Positions 6,085 to 7,391 of a stretch of 7,391 nucleotides of DNA are shown here, in pieces. The stretch spans positions 1-7,391 of the forward strand of contig JADKBS010000067.1 in assembly GCA_016714985.1 (NCBI GenBank), read 5' to 3'. Numbering within the stretch: position 1 is the stretch's first letter; each line of letters begins with the position of its first letter. The notes beneath the pieces are model-generated. The model was not told the origin of the DNA. It did no database searches and was given only the letters and a program-made list of their open reading frames with translations. Source of the DNA: Saprospiraceae bacterium. GTDB taxonomy: Bacteria; Bacteroidota; Bacteroidia; Chitinophagales; Saprospiraceae. Made by a program: the position numbers and the translations under genes.

Positions 6085-7391
6085 GTGGCAAGAAGCAGTA
6101 CGACCATCGTAGGAGGCCAGCCCCGTGAAAGTTCCGGCAAGGTGACGCCGCTCATGGAGCAGTATTTCAAGATGAAGGCGAAGCACCCGGAGGCCATCAT
6201 GCTCTTCCGGGTCGGCGATTTTTACGAAACCTTTGGCGAAGACGCCATCAAAGCCTCCCGTGCGCTCGGCATCACGCTCACCAGCCGCAATAATGGCGGC
6301 TCCGACCTCGAACTGGCGGGATTCCCTTACCACAGCATGGACGTTTACCTGCCCCGACTCGTACGGGCGGGCTACCGGGTGGCGGTTTGCGAGCAATTGG
6401 AAAAGCCATCGCCGGAAAAGAAAATCGTGCGGCGGGGCATCGTGGAGGTGGTGACGCCCGGCGTGACGACCGACGAAAAGCTCCTCGACCACAAGACGAA
6501 CAATTTCCTCGCCTCTATTTTTTCGGTAAAAACAGCGCAGCAGGCATCGCTTTCCTCGACATCAGCACGGGCGAACTCATGGTCAGCGAGGGCGACCTAT
6601 CGTATATGGACAAGCTGCTGCAAGGCTTCAACCCCTCCGAGGTCATTTTCTCGAAAGGCGCTGCGAAGCTGTTCGAGCAGCAGTTTGGCGACCGATTTTA
6701 CACCTACACCCTCGACGACTGGGCTTTTTCCCACGATTTTACCCAAGAAAAAATAAAGGAACATTTCGAGGTCGCTTCGCTCAAAGGCTTCGGCATCGAG
6801 CATTTGGAGCTGGCGCAAACGGCTGCCGGGGCTGCCCTCCATTACCTCGCCACCACCGAGAACAAGAACCTCAAGCATATCACCGCCATCAGCCGGATAC
6901 ACCAAGAGAAGTACGTCTGGCTCGACCGCTTCACGGTGCGCAACCTCGAACTGCTGCACAGCCCGCACGAGGGCGGCACCCCGCTCATCCATATCCTCGA
7001 CCAGACCGTGTCGCCGATGGGCGGGCGGCTCTTGAAGAAATGGGTGGTGCTGCCACTGACCTCCTTGAAGGAAATCGAGGCACGGCACGAGGTAGTTTCC
7101 TATTTTTTGCAAAACCCGGATTTGGCGAATGAGGTGAGCAGCTATATCCGCCAGATGGGCGATTTGGAGCGGCTGATTTCACGGGTGCCATTGGGCAAGA
7201 TACAACCACGGGAAGTCGTGCAATTGCGCAAAGCGCTCGAAGCCACCGAGCCGCTGAAAGTGCTCTTGGCTGCCTCCGGCAATGTTTTCTTCGAGAAATT
7301 GGCGGAAGGGCTGAACCCCTGCAAGACCCTCGTCAACGACATCAAACGCCAAATGGTGGAAGAGCCGCCGTCGCTCATCACCAAGGGCGGC
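6085..7391 (+). CDS. mutS: DNA mismatch repair ATPase MutS (partial, cut by window edge)
   Basis: MutS binds mismatched bases and starts repair with MutL. The visible half begins MARSSTTIVGG and has the mismatch-binding domain with FRVGDFYETF at residues 41-50: the Phe and Glu of the FxE motif are F46 and E48. Next come ALGITLTSRN, ELAGFPYHSMDVYLPRLVRA, YRVAVCEQLE and EVVTPGVTTDEKLLDHKTNN, then the connector (AAGIAFLDISTGE) and the start of the core (LLHSPHEGGTPLIHILDQT, GRLLKKWVVLPLTS, IRQMGDLERLISRVPLGK). About 435 of roughly 870 residues are present; the ATPase domain lies beyond the edge. One T is missing from the T run at 6518-6523, so the frame changes there. GTG 6085 was preferred over TTG 6064, which overlaps the -7 box; ATG 6154 would cut into the conserved region. 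Confidence 0.93.

Overview
The window looks like chromosomal DNA from a member of the Bacteroidota, probably near Saprospiraceae or Chitinophagia. Three things point there. The RseP, HscB, BglX and MutS sequences have the wording typical of that phylum. Copies of the Bacteroidota -7 promoter element (TAnnTTTG) stand in front of genes. The tRNAs carry no encoded CCA end. All recognised genes are on the + strand.

Layout: (1) 1-374 has no gene I can name, only a possible minus-strand fragment. (2) 375-2285 holds rseP (M50 site-2 protease) and, 10 bases later, hscB (J-domain co-chaperone of Fe-S cluster assembly). Both are recognisable along their whole length but are broken by many one- or two-base shifts. 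(3) 2352-2598 is a run of three leucine-type tRNAs: an intact CAA, a 3'-truncated copy, and an intact CAG, followed by a strong hairpin. (4) 2651-2761 is an N-terminal scrap of a TauE/SafE-type membrane permease. (5) 2893-5178 is a GH3 beta-glucosidase of the BglX type with several frameshifts, closed by a textbook intrinsic terminator at 5198-5239. (6) 5244-6021 is a new transcription unit: a -7 box, a small secreted protein with a CFFC motif, and yidD. (7) From 6059 there is another -7 box and then mutS, which runs off the right edge and contains one frameshift.

The genes are mostly housekeeping: envelope proteolysis (rseP), Fe-S maturation (hscB), leucine decoding, periplasmic glycoside hydrolysis (bglX), membrane protein insertion (yidD) and mismatch repair (mutS). 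I see no CRISPR array, integrase, phage module or defence system, and no candidate for a new multi-gene system.

The dominant oddity is the frameshifts. They are dense at the left (rseP, hscB), fewer in bglX, and single in yidD and mutS. The cases I could resolve best are mostly lost bases, several in or beside homopolymer runs, while conserved residues survive on both sides of each shift. This fits an unpolished or low-coverage contig end better than true gene decay. The truncated tRNA and the permease scrap are larger losses and could be real. Function should be read from the frame-corrected proteins.
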